Source: Formosa haliotis (lineage in GTDB: Bacteria; Bacteroidota; Bacteroidia; Flavobacteriales; Flavobacteriaceae). From it: a stretch of DNA of 64,000 bases. Below, piece after piece: positions 53,332 to 62,352 of this stretch (position 1 is the first letter of the stretch; every line of letters begins with the position of its first letter). The notes under the pieces were generated by a model. The model did not search any database, was not told where the DNA came from, and saw nothing but the letters and a program-made list of their open reading frames with translations. The stretch spans positions 1-64,000 of the forward strand of contig NZ_BDEL01000001.1 of NCBI RefSeq assembly GCF_001685485.1. Reading direction: 5' to 3'. The translations under genes were made by a program, and so were the position numbers.

Positions 53332-54462
53332 TTATTCAACTAAACCAACAATTTCTAAATCGAAAATTAGGTTTGTGTTTGGCTTAATTACTGGAGGAGC
53401 ACCACGCTCTCCGTAAGCTAAATACGATGGGATAAATACACGAGCTTTATCTCCTAAATTCATGTTTAACATGGCTTCTCTAAATCCTGGTACTAAGCCA
53501 GCACGCTCGTTATAAATCATAGCGAATGGCTTATAACCACCTTGAGCATCACGTTGTTCGTTATATTTACCGTATTTTTCGGCAACTTCTTTAATACAGG
53601 TGTCAAATAACTCACCGTTTTCAAAATATCCTGCATAGTTAATTAATACATGGTCGGCTACCGTTGGTTTTGTTCCGTCTCCACGCTCGGTGAAAATCAT
53701 AACCACTCCGGTATCTAGTTTTTTAACTTCACCATCTAAAGCTTTGTTTTCTTCAATAAAGTCAGCTTTAGCCTTTTCTAATTGTGCTTTAGCTTCTTCT
53801 TTTTTACGCTCTATTTCAGCAAAACTATTTAAGAAAACTGCGCTAGCATCAAAGTCTTTTGCATCTTTTCCTTTTCTAATAATGTTTATCGTTTCTATAG
53901 CAACATCTTCTAATGGCTTGTCGTTAGCATCGCGTTCTACATTAGAAATTGAATCTTGAACTTCTAATCCAGAAACTAATTCCCCGAATACAGAATGTCT
54001 GTTATCTAAGTTTGGTGTTTCAACTTCTGTGATAAAAAACTGACTACCGTTACCGTTAGGGCCAGCATTTGCCATAGATAAAATTCCTGGCTTATCGTGC
54101 TTTAAGTCTTCACTAAATTCATCTGCGAATTTATAACCAGGACCACCCATTCCTGAACCTGTTGGGTCTCCAGTTTGAATCATAAATCCATCTATAACAC
54201 GGTGAAAAATAATACCGTCAAAGTATTTTTTTCCTCTGTACATACTGTCTACCATAGTGTTTGTGCCTTCTGCAAGTGTTACAAAATTGGCAACCGTTAC
54301 AGGTGCTTTTTTGTACTCTAAGTTGGCTAACATGGTGCCTTTTGTGGTAATAATTTCAGCATAAAGACCATCTGGTAAATCAGGGTATTTTTCGTTACAT
54401 GCTGTAAAACTTACGACTAACGCAAGTAAAATTAATTTTAAAGAGTGTTTGAATAATGTCAT
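53332..54462 (-). CDS. Dual-family peptidyl-prolyl isomerase: cyclophilin plus FKBP lipoprotein
   Basis: A 376-residue lipoprotein (lipobox FTAC at residues 19-22). A cyclophilin domain spans about residues 35-195 (FDGIIFHRVIDGFMIQTGDP with the catalytic Arg, GNGSQFFITEVETPNLDNRHSVFGELVSG). A charged helical linker follows (ERKKEEAKAQLEKAKADFIEEN), then an FKBP domain from about residue 250 (VADHVLINYAGYFENGELFDTC, GLVPGFREAMLNMNLGDKARVFIPSYLAYGERG, NTNLIFDLEIVGLVE). Such cyclophilin-FKBP fusions have been described in Flavobacterium. It probably folds secreted or outer-membrane proteins in the periplasm, together with GldI, encoded just upstream by 9 bases. Confidence 0.92.
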   Translation of the reverse strand: MTLFKHSLKLILLALVVSFTACNEKYPDLPDGLYAEIITTKGTMLANLEYKKAPVTVANFVTLAEGTNTMVDSMYRGKKYFDGIIFHRVIDGFMIQTGDPTGSGMGGPGYKFADEFSEDLKHDKPGILSMANAGPNGNGSQFFITEVETPNLDNRHSVFGELVSGLEVQDSISNVERDANDKPLEDVAIETINIIRKGKDAKDFDASAVFLNSFAEIERKKEEAKAQLEKAKADFIEENKALDGEVKKLDTGVVMIFTERGDGTKPTVADHVLINYAGYFENGELFDTCIKEVAEKYGKYNEQRDAQGGYKPFAMIYNERAGLVPGFREAMLNMNLGDKARVFIPSYLAYGERGAPPVIKPNTNLIFDLEIVGLVE

Positions 54463-54471
54463 GTGTTGTAA

Positions 54472-55011
54472 TTAATTTTCTGTTATTGAATGTATTGTTA
54501 CTTTGCAAATTAGGGGGATATTCGTACCTATTTTATTTTGATCGCCATAATAGCCATATGCTTGAGATGATGGGAACAGGAAGGTTGCAGTTTCTCCTGC
54601 TTTCATTAATTTCAGTCCTTCGCGTAATCCCGTAAATAATTCCTGCTTGTCCATAATATAGGTGTCAGGTTTGGTTTCTTCAAAAGAATATAAAAGTTTG
54701 CCATCGATGGTTTTTACGTTGTAATCGAAGTTTACAACATCTCCAAAATCGGGTTTCGCAATAGAATCTGCTTCTATTTTGGTATTATAGGTATACCAAA
54801 ATCCGTTTTGCGATAATTCGTAATCCTGATTAGGATTGGCATCCATAACTACTTGAAAACGTGTTTTTTCGTCTTCGTATAATTTAATGTTACGAGCTAT
54901 AGATTCATCTATATACGAACCGCTTTTTACAGATACGGGGCGTCTGGCTTCGGGCGATTTGCAGCTTAGGATGCTGAAAATTACCAAACAACATAAACCT
55001 AGTTTTTTCAT
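54472..55011 (-). CDS. gldI: Gliding motility lipoprotein GldI (FKBP-type isomerase)
   Basis: A 179-residue lipoprotein (lipobox LSC near residue 17) with an FKBP domain in the C-terminal half (FGDVVNFDYNVKTIDGKLLYSFEE, LFTGLREGLKLMKAGETATFLFPSSQAYGYYGD). GldI is required for gliding in F. johnsoniae, presumably by folding gliding or secretion components. The gene overlaps nrnA by 4 bases and is followed 9 bases later by the dual isomerase, so the three form one operon. Confidence 0.93.
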   Translation of the reverse strand: MKKLGLCCLVIFSILSCKSPEARRPVSVKSGSYIDESIARNIKLYEDEKTRFQVVMDANPNQDYELSQNGFWYTYNTKIEADSIAKPDFGDVVNFDYNVKTIDGKLLYSFEETKPDTYIMDKQELFTGLREGLKLMKAGETATFLFPSSQAYGYYGDQNKIGTNIPLICKVTIHSITEN

Positions 55012-56024
55012 GAGGTTAATTCATTTTTATGGCTTGGTAATATACTAATAAATTTTTCAATGGTTTCATCTAAATTTAAATCGCTTTTTCCTCCCGCCGC
55101 ATTTGTATGTCCGCCACCTTCAAAATACTGTCTAGAAAATTCATTTACAGAAAAATCACCTTTAGATCGTAACGAGATTTTTATAATATTTTCCTTTTTG
55201 TGCTCTATAAATATGGCGGCAAAAACAATATTATTTAAGGATAAGCCATAGTTTACAAAACCTTCTGTATCTCCCTTTTTAAAGTCGAACTGATTTAATT
55301 CGTCTTGAGATAAGGTAATATACGCTGTTCTTAATTCTGGAATTACCTTTAGGTTTCTAAGAGCACAACCTAAAAGTTGAAGCTTTTCGTAACTATTGGT
55401 GTCGTATATCGCATTGTGAATTTTTGCATTATTGGCTCCGCGATCTATAAGTTTACCAATAATATAGTGCGTCTGACTTGTGGTTGAAGGGAATCTGAAC
55501 GATCCGGTATCGGTCATTATTCCCGTATATAAACACGTCGCTATTTCTGGAGTTACTAATTCGTCATCGCCTAAAAGATCTATAAACCGGTAAACCATTT
55601 CGCAAGTAGAACTCATGGAAACATCAGAATAGACATACATAGCATAATCATCGGGTTGTTGATGATGGTCTATCATTAACTTTATAGCCTTACTATTAGC
55701 AATATCATCGCCCATGGGGCCAACGCGATGTAAGGCATTAAAATCTAGGGTGAAAATTAGATCTGCTTGATGGATTAATTTTTGGCAATTATCTGTATCC
55801 GATTCGTATTTTAAAACGGTATCATCGCCCGGTAACCATTTTAAAAAGTCAGGATAATCGTTAGGTGCTATAACTAGCGCTTCGTGATTATACTGTTTTA
55901 AATAATGATATAATGCAAGTGTAGACCCCATGGCATCGCCATCTGGGTTTTTATGAGGAACAATTACAATGTGTTTTGGTGTGCTTAAAAGCACCTGAAT
56001 TTCGTTAATTTCTGCTGATGTCAT
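55008..56024 (-). CDS. nrnA: Bifunctional oligoribonuclease/PAP phosphatase NrnA (DHH family)
   Basis: A 338-residue DHH/DHHA1 phosphoesterase. Metal-binding motifs are [28 protein letters not shown] (the DHH) and the downstream [11 protein letters not shown]. The C-terminal DHHA1 domain ends in [12 protein letters not shown]. NrnA degrades short RNA oligonucleotides and dephosphorylates 3'-phosphoadenosine 5'-phosphate. It heads the nrnA-gldI-isomerase operon and is divergent from ndk. Confidence 0.94.
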   Translation of the reverse strand: MTSAEINEIQVLLSTPKHIVIVPHKNPDGDAMGSTLALYHYLKQYNHEALVIAPNDYPDFLKWLPGDDTVLKYESDTDNCQKLIHQADLIFTLDFNALHRVGPMGDDIANSKAIKLMIDHHQQPDDYAMYVYSDVSMSSTCEMVYRFIDLLGDDELVTPEIATCLYTGIMTDTGSFRFPSTTSQTHYIIGKLIDRGANNAKIHNAIYDTNSYEKLQLLGCALRNLKVIPELRTAYITLSQDELNQFDFKKGDTEGFVNYGLSLNNIVFAAIFIEHKKENIIKISLRSKGDFSVNEFSRQYFEGGGHTNAAGGKSDLNLDETIEKFISILPSHKNELTS

Positions 56025-56061
56025 AAGGGGCGAATATACGATTTTTTAATATGTGATAATA

Positions 56062-56091
56062 TTGTATTTATTAAGAAATACATTACTTTTG
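56062..56091 (+). promoter_or_regulatory. Promoter of ndk
   Basis: TTG at 56062-56064, 19 bases, then TACTTTTG at 56084-56091, the flavobacterial consensus. The predicted start is about 14 bases before the ATG. Confidence 0.72.
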
Positions 56092-56111
56092 CAGCAAATT
56101 TAAAAAAACAA

Positions 56112-56531
56112 ATGGCAACAAATAGAACTTTTACAATGCTTAAACCAGATGCTGTTGAAAACGGACACATCGGTGCAATTTTAGAAAAAATTAATGCTTC
56201 AGGATTTAGAATTGTAGCGTTAAAATTAACGCAAATGACAACTGCTGATGCTCAAGCATTTTACGCTGTGCATAAGGAAAGACCTTTTTTTGGTGAATTA
56301 GTGGAATTTATGACACGCGGACCAATCGTTGCTGCTATTTTAGAAAAAGAAAATGCTGTTGAAGATTTTAGAACCTTAATTGGAGCTACAAATCCTGCAG
56401 AAGCTGCAGAAGGTACAATTCGTAAATTATTTGCTGCATCTATAGGCGAAAATGCTGTACATGGTAGTGATAGTGACGAAAATGCTGCTATAGAAGGTGC
56501 TTTCCATTTTGCAGGAAGAGAGCAGTTTTAA
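56112..56531 (+). CDS. ndk: Nucleoside diphosphate kinase
   Basis: A 139-residue enzyme that passes phosphate from ATP to other nucleoside diphosphates through a phospho-histidine. The active-site His117 lies in [10 protein letters not shown], and the N-terminus is [17 protein letters not shown]. The length is normal. It has its own promoter and terminator and is divergent from nrnA. Confidence 0.97.
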   Translation: MATNRTFTMLKPDAVENGHIGAILEKINASGFRIVALKLTQMTTADAQAFYAVHKERPFFGELVEFMTRGPIVAAILEKENAVEDFRTLIGATNPAEAAEGTIRKLFAASIGENAVHGSDSDENAAIEGAFHFAGREQF

Positions 56532-56556
56532 TGACTATATTTCAAACAAATTTTAG

Positions 56557-56581
56557 AGCCTGTAATTGTTACAGGCTTTTA
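56557..56581 (+). terminator. Terminator of ndk
   Basis: Stem AGCCTGTAA with TTACAGGCT around loop TTG, followed by a T-run, 25 bases past the ndk stop. Confidence 0.88.
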
Positions 56582-56638
56582 TTTTTAAAATACCCTTTAA
56601 AGTTTGAATCTTTTTAAAGATTTATTTAATTTGCTTTT

Positions 56639-57181
56639 ATGGAATTGCTGAGTTTACCAAAACAGCCAAGTGCATTTGTTTCTTATCTAAGGGTAGGTAA
56701 ACTGCTTTATTATTCACTTATTCTATTTATTTTAGAATCGTGGATTTATTGGGTGCAATTAAAAGCCTCGCTGCTGCAACCTAATTTATGGATCCAAGGA
56801 TTTTGGGTTTGGTGTTTTCTGTTTTCGTTTGTCCATATTTTTTTGGTTATCATGGATGGTTGGTCGCGATACCAAAATTATAAACGTGCAAAAGACCAAT
56901 TTTTCGAATATGGATTTAGAAAGCGAATTGCAGCAAACTATATAGTGTCTAAATGCCAACGCGAAGCTGCATTAGTCGCGGCAAGCGAATTGGGAATAGA
57001 AGATAAAGTGTTGCGATTTTATGAGCAAAAAGGTGTGAAATGGTATCATTATGTGCCCTATTTTATGGTAAAAGATCCTTTGTTTTTATTTAGAAAAGCC
57101 TTTTGGTCTCGTACCTTTTTAGAGCGTTCATACACTGCAAAATTCGATTTTAAAAAACTACAACCCAAGTTAACTTCATGA
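56639..57181 (+). CDS. Unknown membrane protein leading an ABC transporter operon
   Basis: A 180-residue protein with two membrane helices (about residues 26-45 and 53-73) and a C-terminal soluble part rich in basic and aromatic residues (YQNYKRAKDQFFEYGFRKRIAANYIVSKCQREAAL, YYHYVPYFMVKDPLFLFRKAF-like). I do not recognise a family. The final codons overlap the ATG of the ABC ATPase by 4 bases, so it is translated with it and may be part of, or regulate, the transporter. Confidence 0.75.
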   Translation: MELLSLPKQPSAFVSYLRVGKLLYYSLILFILESWIYWVQLKASLLQPNLWIQGFWVWCFLFSFVHIFLVIMDGWSRYQNYKRAKDQFFEYGFRKRIAANYIVSKCQREAALVAASELGIEDKVLRFYEQKGVKWYHYVPYFMVKDPLFLFRKAFWSRTFLERSYTAKFDFKKLQPKLTS

Positions 57182-58023
57182 TATTATCGGCTACAGATTT
57201 ATGTAAATCGTACGGCAAATTACAAGTTCTTAAATCTGTAACTATAGCATGTAAAGCAGGAGAGATTTGTGGTTTGTTAGGGGCTAATGGCGCAGGTAAA
57301 ACAACGCTTTTTAAAATTATTTTAGGCTTAGTAAAACCCAATTCAGGCAGCGTAAACCTTCAGACACAAGGGATAAAACCAATTGGAGGAATTATTGAAA
57401 AACCGGCACTTTATGAGTATTTAAATGCTTACGATAATTTAAAATTGTTTTGTAAAATACAAGGTTTAAAGGTTTCCGAAACCGAAATTAATACCCGTTT
57501 ATTACAAGTGGGGCTACCTATAAATAGGAAAGATCCTGTTCGGAATTTTTCTATGGGAATGAAGCAACGATTAGGTATAGCAATCGCATTGCTTAACAAC
57601 CCGAAATGCTTGGTGTTAGACGAGCCGTTTTCTGGTTTAGATCCGCTAGGAATTTCGGCCTTACGAAAATTAATTATAGATTTAGCCGAAAATCAGAAAT
57701 TGGCGATTCTTATTTCTTCACATATTATTGAAGAGCTTAGTAAAATTTGCAACACCATGTATGTGATGAAGCAAGGCCAAATTATTAAATCGGGATTAGC
57801 TCAAGACATTATTTTAGAAAATACAACGAGTTTTAGTTTTAGTGCGCCAAATATTAAGTCGTCTAAAACTTTAAAACACTACGATGTGATTTTTAAAGGA
57901 GAAATTGCTCATGTTACCCTAACTACTAATCAAGTTCCAAAATTAATTCAGGAATTATCAGACGAAGAGATATTTATCACTTCTTGTGTTCCCGAATTAG
58001 ATATGGATAAATTGTTTCAATAA
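57178..58023 (+). CDS. ABC-2 transporter ATP-binding protein
   Basis: A 281-residue ATPase with Walker A GANGAGKT (residues 35-42), signature NFSMGMKQRL, Walker B KCLVLDEPFSGLDPLG and switch His in SSHIIEE. It resembles exporters of the ABC-2 class (drug, lantibiotic, lipid or polysaccharide). The C-terminal 70 residues are a small extra domain. It overlaps the unknown membrane gene by 4 bases and is followed by its permease after 8 bases. Confidence 0.92.
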   Translation: MILSATDLCKSYGKLQVLKSVTIACKAGEICGLLGANGAGKTTLFKIILGLVKPNSGSVNLQTQGIKPIGGIIEKPALYEYLNAYDNLKLFCKIQGLKVSETEINTRLLQVGLPINRKDPVRNFSMGMKQRLGIAIALLNNPKCLVLDEPFSGLDPLGISALRKLIIDLAENQKLAILISSHIIEELSKICNTMYVMKQGQIIKSGLAQDIILENTTSFSFSAPNIKSSKTLKHYDVIFKGEIAHVTLTTNQVPKLIQELSDEEIFITSCVPELDMDKLFQ

Positions 58024-58031
58024 GCCTAAAC

Positions 58032-58861
58032 ATGCTCGCACTAATTTCAACAGAATTTTATAAACTTTTTAAACAAAGTAAAACTTACTATGCGCTAGCA
58101 GCACTTTTTATTATAGAAGCTGTGGTGTTGGTTAGCGCGTATTTTCAAGGGACTAATATTATAGACATTCTATTAGATAATCTTAAACAAACCTTTTATT
58201 TTGAAGGGACTTTGCTAAATGGTAATCTTTTAGTATATCTAATTTTAAACACCTTGTGGTTTCATTTGCCATTAATATTAATGATTATTGTTTCGGGAAC
58301 CTTAACCTCCGAATATAAAGACAGAACCCTACAGGCCGTTATGTTGCAACCTATAAGTAAATGGAAATTTATAGCTAGTAAATACATTGTGTCTATTATT
58401 TTTACAATAATAGTAGTGTTTTTTGTGGCCTTATCGGCTTTTGTTCTGTCGTATAGTATATTTGGAACAGGCGATTTAATTGTGTATTTAAACGCTTTAA
58501 ATTTCTTTGAACAAGCCGATGCGTTTTACCGCCTAAAATGGGCTTTTGTATCAGGTGCTTTTTCTATGGTATTCTTCTCTGTAGCGAGTTTAACCATTGC
58601 TGTTTTTTTAAGGAGGCCACGAAAACATGGATAGTTTCGGCTTTCTTTTTAATTCTTTCGAATATTTTACTGAAAGTCGATTTTGGTGTAGAATGGTTTA
58701 ACAGATTGTTTTTTGCCAAGTTAAACGACACATGGCAATACTTTTTCTACAATACAATTCACTGGGATGCCATATTTCAAAACACATTAGTATTAACACT
58801 GTATATTGGGTTAATTATGTGGCTTGGAATTTATGTTTTTAATAAAAAAGATATAGGATGA
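58032..58861 (+). CDS. ABC-2 transporter permease (one frameshift)
   Basis: A permease with about six helices, 276 residues when repaired. It opens MLALISTEFYKLFKQSKTYYALAALF and has the ABC-2 motif GTLTSEYKDRTLQAVMLQPISKWKFIASKY. The frame breaks near 58610 in a seven-T run. One extra T gives VFFKEATKTWIVSAFFLILSNILLKVDFG and a final helix ending IYVFNKKDIG. It overlaps the LolA-like gene by 4 bases. The break is probably a base error like the others. Confidence 0.88.
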
Positions 58862-59505
58862 TACGATTTTTACTTTTGTTTTTATGTGCTTCTTCTTTGT
58901 ATGCACAAGAGATTGATGCCGATTTGTTAGCTATTAAATCTCGTATGGATGCTGTAGAAGCCTTTACGGCAGATATAGAATTAAATGTAGATGTTAGTTT
59001 TATTAACATGCCCACTAAGCATGCCAAAATGAAATATGTAAAAGGGAAACGCGCGGAATTTGAGTCTGATGATTTTGTGATGATTCCGAAACGAGGTTTA
59101 GATTTTTCGCTACAACAATTATTTGAATACCCCTTTATTACGGTCGATCGTGGTGAAGAAACCAAAAACGGAATCGCATATAAAGTTATCAATGTTATTC
59201 CTACAGATAAACGTGCCGACTTTTCTATTGCTACGCTATATTTAGATACCCAGCGTGTGCGTATAGTGGAATCTGAAATTAATACCAAAAAGAACGGAAC
59301 TTATAATCTAGAGTTTTATTTCGAGAATGACGATATGTTGTTACCGGAAATGGTGAATGTGAATTTTGAAATAGAACGTGTTAAAATTCCGCTTAATTAT
59401 ATGGGAAAAGACACGTCTATAGATAGAAAGCAAATGAAAGAGGATGGTGTAAAAACCGGAAAAATCATGTTGAAAATGACGAATTATAATCTTGAAACGC
59501 TATAA
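58858..59505 (+). CDS. LolA-like outer-membrane lipoprotein-sorting protein
   Basis: A 215-residue secreted protein (signal MIRFLLLFLCASSLYAQ) with a LolA/LolB-like fold: AVEAFTADIELNVDVSFINMPTKHAKMKYVKGKRAEFESDDFVMIPKRG, then strands IATLYLDTQRVRIVESEI and YNLEFYFEND. Such proteins carry lipoproteins or other lipids across the periplasm. It is the last gene of the ABC operon by a 4-base overlap, so it may take over the substrate the transporter exports (inference). It converges with the next gene by a 6-base overlap. Confidence 0.75.
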   Translation: MIRFLLLFLCASSLYAQEIDADLLAIKSRMDAVEAFTADIELNVDVSFINMPTKHAKMKYVKGKRAEFESDDFVMIPKRGLDFSLQQLFEYPFITVDRGEETKNGIAYKVINVIPTDKRADFSIATLYLDTQRVRIVESEINTKKNGTYNLEFYFENDDMLLPEMVNVNFEIERVKIPLNYMGKDTSIDRKQMKEDGVKTGKIMLKMTNYNLETL

Positions 59506-59973
59506 CAGCTTTTCGAGTTCTAATTGGTAGTCATATTGTAAATCTTCGTGAAGTGTAGCAATACTTTTTTTTATGCTTTCTATGGTGCGATTATACAAAT
59601 TCATTAAAGTTACATTCCGTTTAATAGAGGGACTAAAAGCCTTTAATTCTGAGCAAAAAAACAGTAATAGTTCGACTTCGGTTTCTTTTTTGCCAGAATA
59701 TCTAGCATAGGTTTTTATCTGCCTTAATATTTTACGAACACTCTTTTTTATGTAGTGAAAGCTATTTGTGTTTATGGTTTTAAATTGCTCCGAGATTTCA
59801 GTTTTAATTTGATTTATATATTCGGCTTCGTTGTAGGATTCGAACAATAAATAGGTGAGGAGCTCTTTGTTTTCCTTTTTAAACTTAGATAAGCGTAAAC
59901 AAAGTGCAATCAATTCCTCTGGAGTTTGATCTTGTAATTCTATTTTAATTTCTCTAACGGTTGCAGCTTTCAT
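59500..59973 (-). CDS. Conserved helical protein of unknown function
   Basis: A 157-residue soluble, mostly helical protein (TPEELIALCLRLSKFKKENKELLTYLLFESYNEAEYINQIKTEISEQF, FHYIKKSVRKILRQIKTYARYSGKKETEVELLLFF). I recognise no motif. It starts 3 bases after the DUF202 gene, so the two are co-transcribed. It overlaps the end of the LolA-like gene by 6 bases. Confidence 0.7.
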   Translation of the reverse strand: MKAATVREIKIELQDQTPEELIALCLRLSKFKKENKELLTYLLFESYNEAEYINQIKTEISEQFKTINTNSFHYIKKSVRKILRQIKTYARYSGKKETEVELLLFFCSELKAFSPSIKRNVTLMNLYNRTIESIKKSIATLHEDLQYDYQLELEKLL

Positions 59974-59976
59974 TTT

Positions 59977-60255
59977 TTAAACCTTGTAATGTTTCCTAAT
60001 TAGTCTACGTACTTTAATTAATCTTATAATACCAATTGCTAAAACAATAGGGGCGAGTACCAACAGCACAATCCCGAACGATTCTAATTGAGCGAACATA
60101 TGCATTTTAATAATTGTTAGTCCGGTTCCTAGAAAAACCATAAAGGTTCTAAAATATGCCAAAAACGTACGTTCGTTTGCAAGCTTGGTACGCTCTATAG
60201 CAAGCCAATCTCTGGTAATTAAAAGGGAGGTGTTATTTTGGTTGTCGGAAGCCAT
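59977..60255 (-). CDS. DUF202 membrane protein (YidH-like)
   Basis: A 92-residue protein with the DUF202 pattern: AIERTKLANERTFLAYFRTFMVFLGTGLTIIK, then a second helix region and a basic tail. Two to three helices span the membrane. The function is unknown. It leads a two-gene unit with the helical protein downstream. Confidence 0.87.
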   Translation of the reverse strand: MASDNQNNTSLLITRDWLAIERTKLANERTFLAYFRTFMVFLGTGLTIIKMHMFAQLESFGIVLLVLAPIVLAIGIIRLIKVRRLIRKHYKV

Positions 60256-60372
60256 AATTGAGAGGGTTAGGTTTCAAAAATGAAAAAAGTTATGTAAAAG
60301 GTATTATTGAAATAAAGATAGTAAAAGCATAGTTTTTTGTACTATGTTCTCTTTTTGAATTAATGAATAGGA

Positions 60373-60405
60373 TAAAAAAAAGCCCAATCGAAAGATTGGG
60401 CTTTA
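60373..60405 (-). terminator. Terminator of the OmpA-family lipoprotein gene
   Basis: On the minus strand AGCCCAATC pairs with GATTGGGCT around a 4-base loop, and an eight-T run follows. It lies 20 bases past the stop. Confidence 0.88.
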
Positions 60406-60424
60406 TATATTTAATGAAGAAGGC

Positions 60425-61270
60425 TTATTTTTTATCAGCTTCAACTAAATTTTTCATTTCTTTTTCTACCATTTCGTAGAATTGATCAATTTTAGGAAGT
60501 ACTACAATACGAGTACGTCTGTTTGTTGCTCTGTGCTCTGCAGTATCATTATCTACTAAAGGTACATAATGGCTTCTACCAGCTGCAATTAATTGTGCAG
60601 GATTAACAGAAAGGTCTTGTAACACTCTTACAACAGATGTTGCACGTTTAACACTTAAATCCCAGTTGTCTTCAAGAATACCACCTTTTTTGTAAGGTAC
60701 GTTATCTGTATGACCTTCAACCATACACTCAAAGTCTGGCTTACTGTTTACAACTTTAGCTACTTTTGCTAACACATCTTTAGCTTTGTCTGTAACGATG
60801 TAACTTCCACTTTTAAATAATAATTTATCAGCAATAGAAATAAATACTACACCTTTTTCAACATTAATTTCAATGTCTGGGTCGTTAATACCAACTTCTT
60901 TCTTTAAGCTAGTAACTACAGCTAAAGTAACACTGTCTTTTCTAGTTAAAGCATCTTGTAATCTTGTAATTTTAAGATCTTTTTCTTTTAAACTCTCTAA
61001 AGATTTTTCTAAGTTTTCAGCACCTTTTTGAGTAAGTGTTGTTAAGTTACCTTTAGTATCAATTAAATCTGTAATTTGATCTTTTAAAGCTTCAGCTCTT
61101 GCTGTTGCTGCAGCCTTATCTGTTAAACAGCTATTTAACTTAACTGTTGCTGTATTTAATAAATCTTGAGTTTCTTTTTGTTTAGCTTCAAGGGCTGCGT
61201 ATTCTTTTTTAGATACACATGATGATAAAAGGAGTAAAGCAGCTGCACTGCTTAAAATGAGTTTCTTCAT
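60425..61270 (-). CDS. OmpA-family peptidoglycan-binding lipoprotein
   Basis: A 281-residue outer-membrane lipoprotein (MKKLILSSAAALLLLSSCVS, lipobox LSSC). A coiled-coil stalk (about residues 25-125) leads to an OmpA C-terminal domain (ECMVEGHTDNVPYKKGGILEDNWDLSVKRATSVVRVL, AAGRSHYVPLVDNDTAEHRATNRRTRIVVLPK) with the Asp and Arg that hold diaminopimelate of peptidoglycan. It probably ties the outer membrane to the wall. I start at ATG 61270, where the signal peptide begins. The open frame adds nine residues upstream. A strong terminator follows. Confidence 0.92.
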   Translation of the reverse strand: MKKLILSSAAALLLLSSCVSKKEYAALEAKQKETQDLLNTATVKLNSCLTDKAAATARAEALKDQITDLIDTKGNLTTLTQKGAENLEKSLESLKEKDLKITRLQDALTRKDSVTLAVVTSLKKEVGINDPDIEINVEKGVVFISIADKLLFKSGSYIVTDKAKDVLAKVAKVVNSKPDFECMVEGHTDNVPYKKGGILEDNWDLSVKRATSVVRVLQDLSVNPAQLIAAGRSHYVPLVDNDTAEHRATNRRTRIVVLPKIDQFYEMVEKEMKNLVEADKK

Positions 61271-61357
61271 AATAATTCTTAAATTATATTTAAACATACC
61301 AAAAATATAAAAAAAATAGTGTTAAAACGGCGTTTAACAAAACTTTTACTAACTATT

Positions 61358-62346
61358 TTATAAATCGCTGAACTTTTGTTTCTTTTTAATAAAATAATCC
61401 CAAACAATAGATCTGGTTTTAAAATAATTAGGCTTTTGTTTTAGTGTTTTTCGTTGTTTTAATAGTTTTGGTAACTGACTATAAAAACTGAAATGTGCCT
61501 TAATTATTGCCAAGCAGTGGCTAAATTTTAATCCAGTTATAAACCGAATTCCAGCTACGCCATCTAACACTAATCTACAGAGGATGATAGCCCATAAATT
61601 CCCCGAAGCATTTTTTACTAAAGTGTATAAACTATTTCTGAAATTTAAATAGGTTTTTTTCGGATTTGAAGCATTTAAGGTCGCGCCACCCACATGAAAT
61701 ACAACCGATGTGGGTATGCATTTTATTTTATAATCTAGATTGGTAGCCCGCCAACATAAATCGATCTCTTCCATGTGTGCAAAAAAAGCGTCGTCGAAAC
61801 CGTTTAAAGTTTTAAAAACATCGGCTTTAATAAATAAACAAGCCCCACTTGCCCAAGCAATATCTAGCTTAGCATTATATTGCCCTGTATCTTGTTCTAG
61901 TGTATCAAAAATACGCCCCCGACAAAACGGATAACCATACTTATCTAGAAATCCTCCCGATGCTCCTGCATATTCAAAAAAGTCTTGTTTTTAAAGTCTA
62001 AAATTTTGGGTTGGATGATAGCCGTCTTAGGGTCAGACTTAAAGCTTGATAAAATGGGTGAAAGCCAATTAGGTGTCACTTCTATATCGTTATTTAACAA
62101 GCAAAACACATCTGCTTTTATTTGCTTTAATCCGTCGTTATAACCCTTTGCGAATCCTCCGTTTTCTGTGTTTTGAATGATTTTTACACCAGGAAATTGT
62201 CTGTGTAGTATAGCAACAGAGTCGTCGGTAGAGGCATTGTCGATTACATAAACATCGGCATTTTCAGAATTAGAAATTACAGATGGCAGAAACTGTTCTA
62301 GTAATTTTTTTCCGTTCCAATTTAATATAGCAATAGCAATGTTCAT
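61358..62346 (-). CDS. GT2-family glycosyltransferase, rhamnosyltransferase-like (one frameshift)
   Basis: A GT-A enzyme of about 329 residues once repaired. The N-terminus is MNIAIAILNWNGKKLLEQFLPSVI, the nucleotide-sugar loop is YVIDNASTDDSVAIL, and the metal-binding DxD-like part is LLNNDIEVTPNWL. The frame breaks near 61980. One extra T restores KTFFEYAGASGGFLDKYGYPFCRGRIF, then ASGACLFIKADVFKTLNGFDDAFFAHMEEIDLCWR, with the catalytic ED-like acidic pair. It probably adds a deoxysugar to a surface glycan. The end of the nuclease-like gene is 6 bases upstream on the same strand. Confidence 0.9.
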
Positions 62347-62352
62347 ATTGTA

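Noticed and set aside
53232..53339. A 36-residue N-terminal extension of the copy 2 transposase frame
   Set aside because: It translates the IS end and its hairpin. Copy 1 starts at the same internal ATG, and the extension has no conserved sequence.
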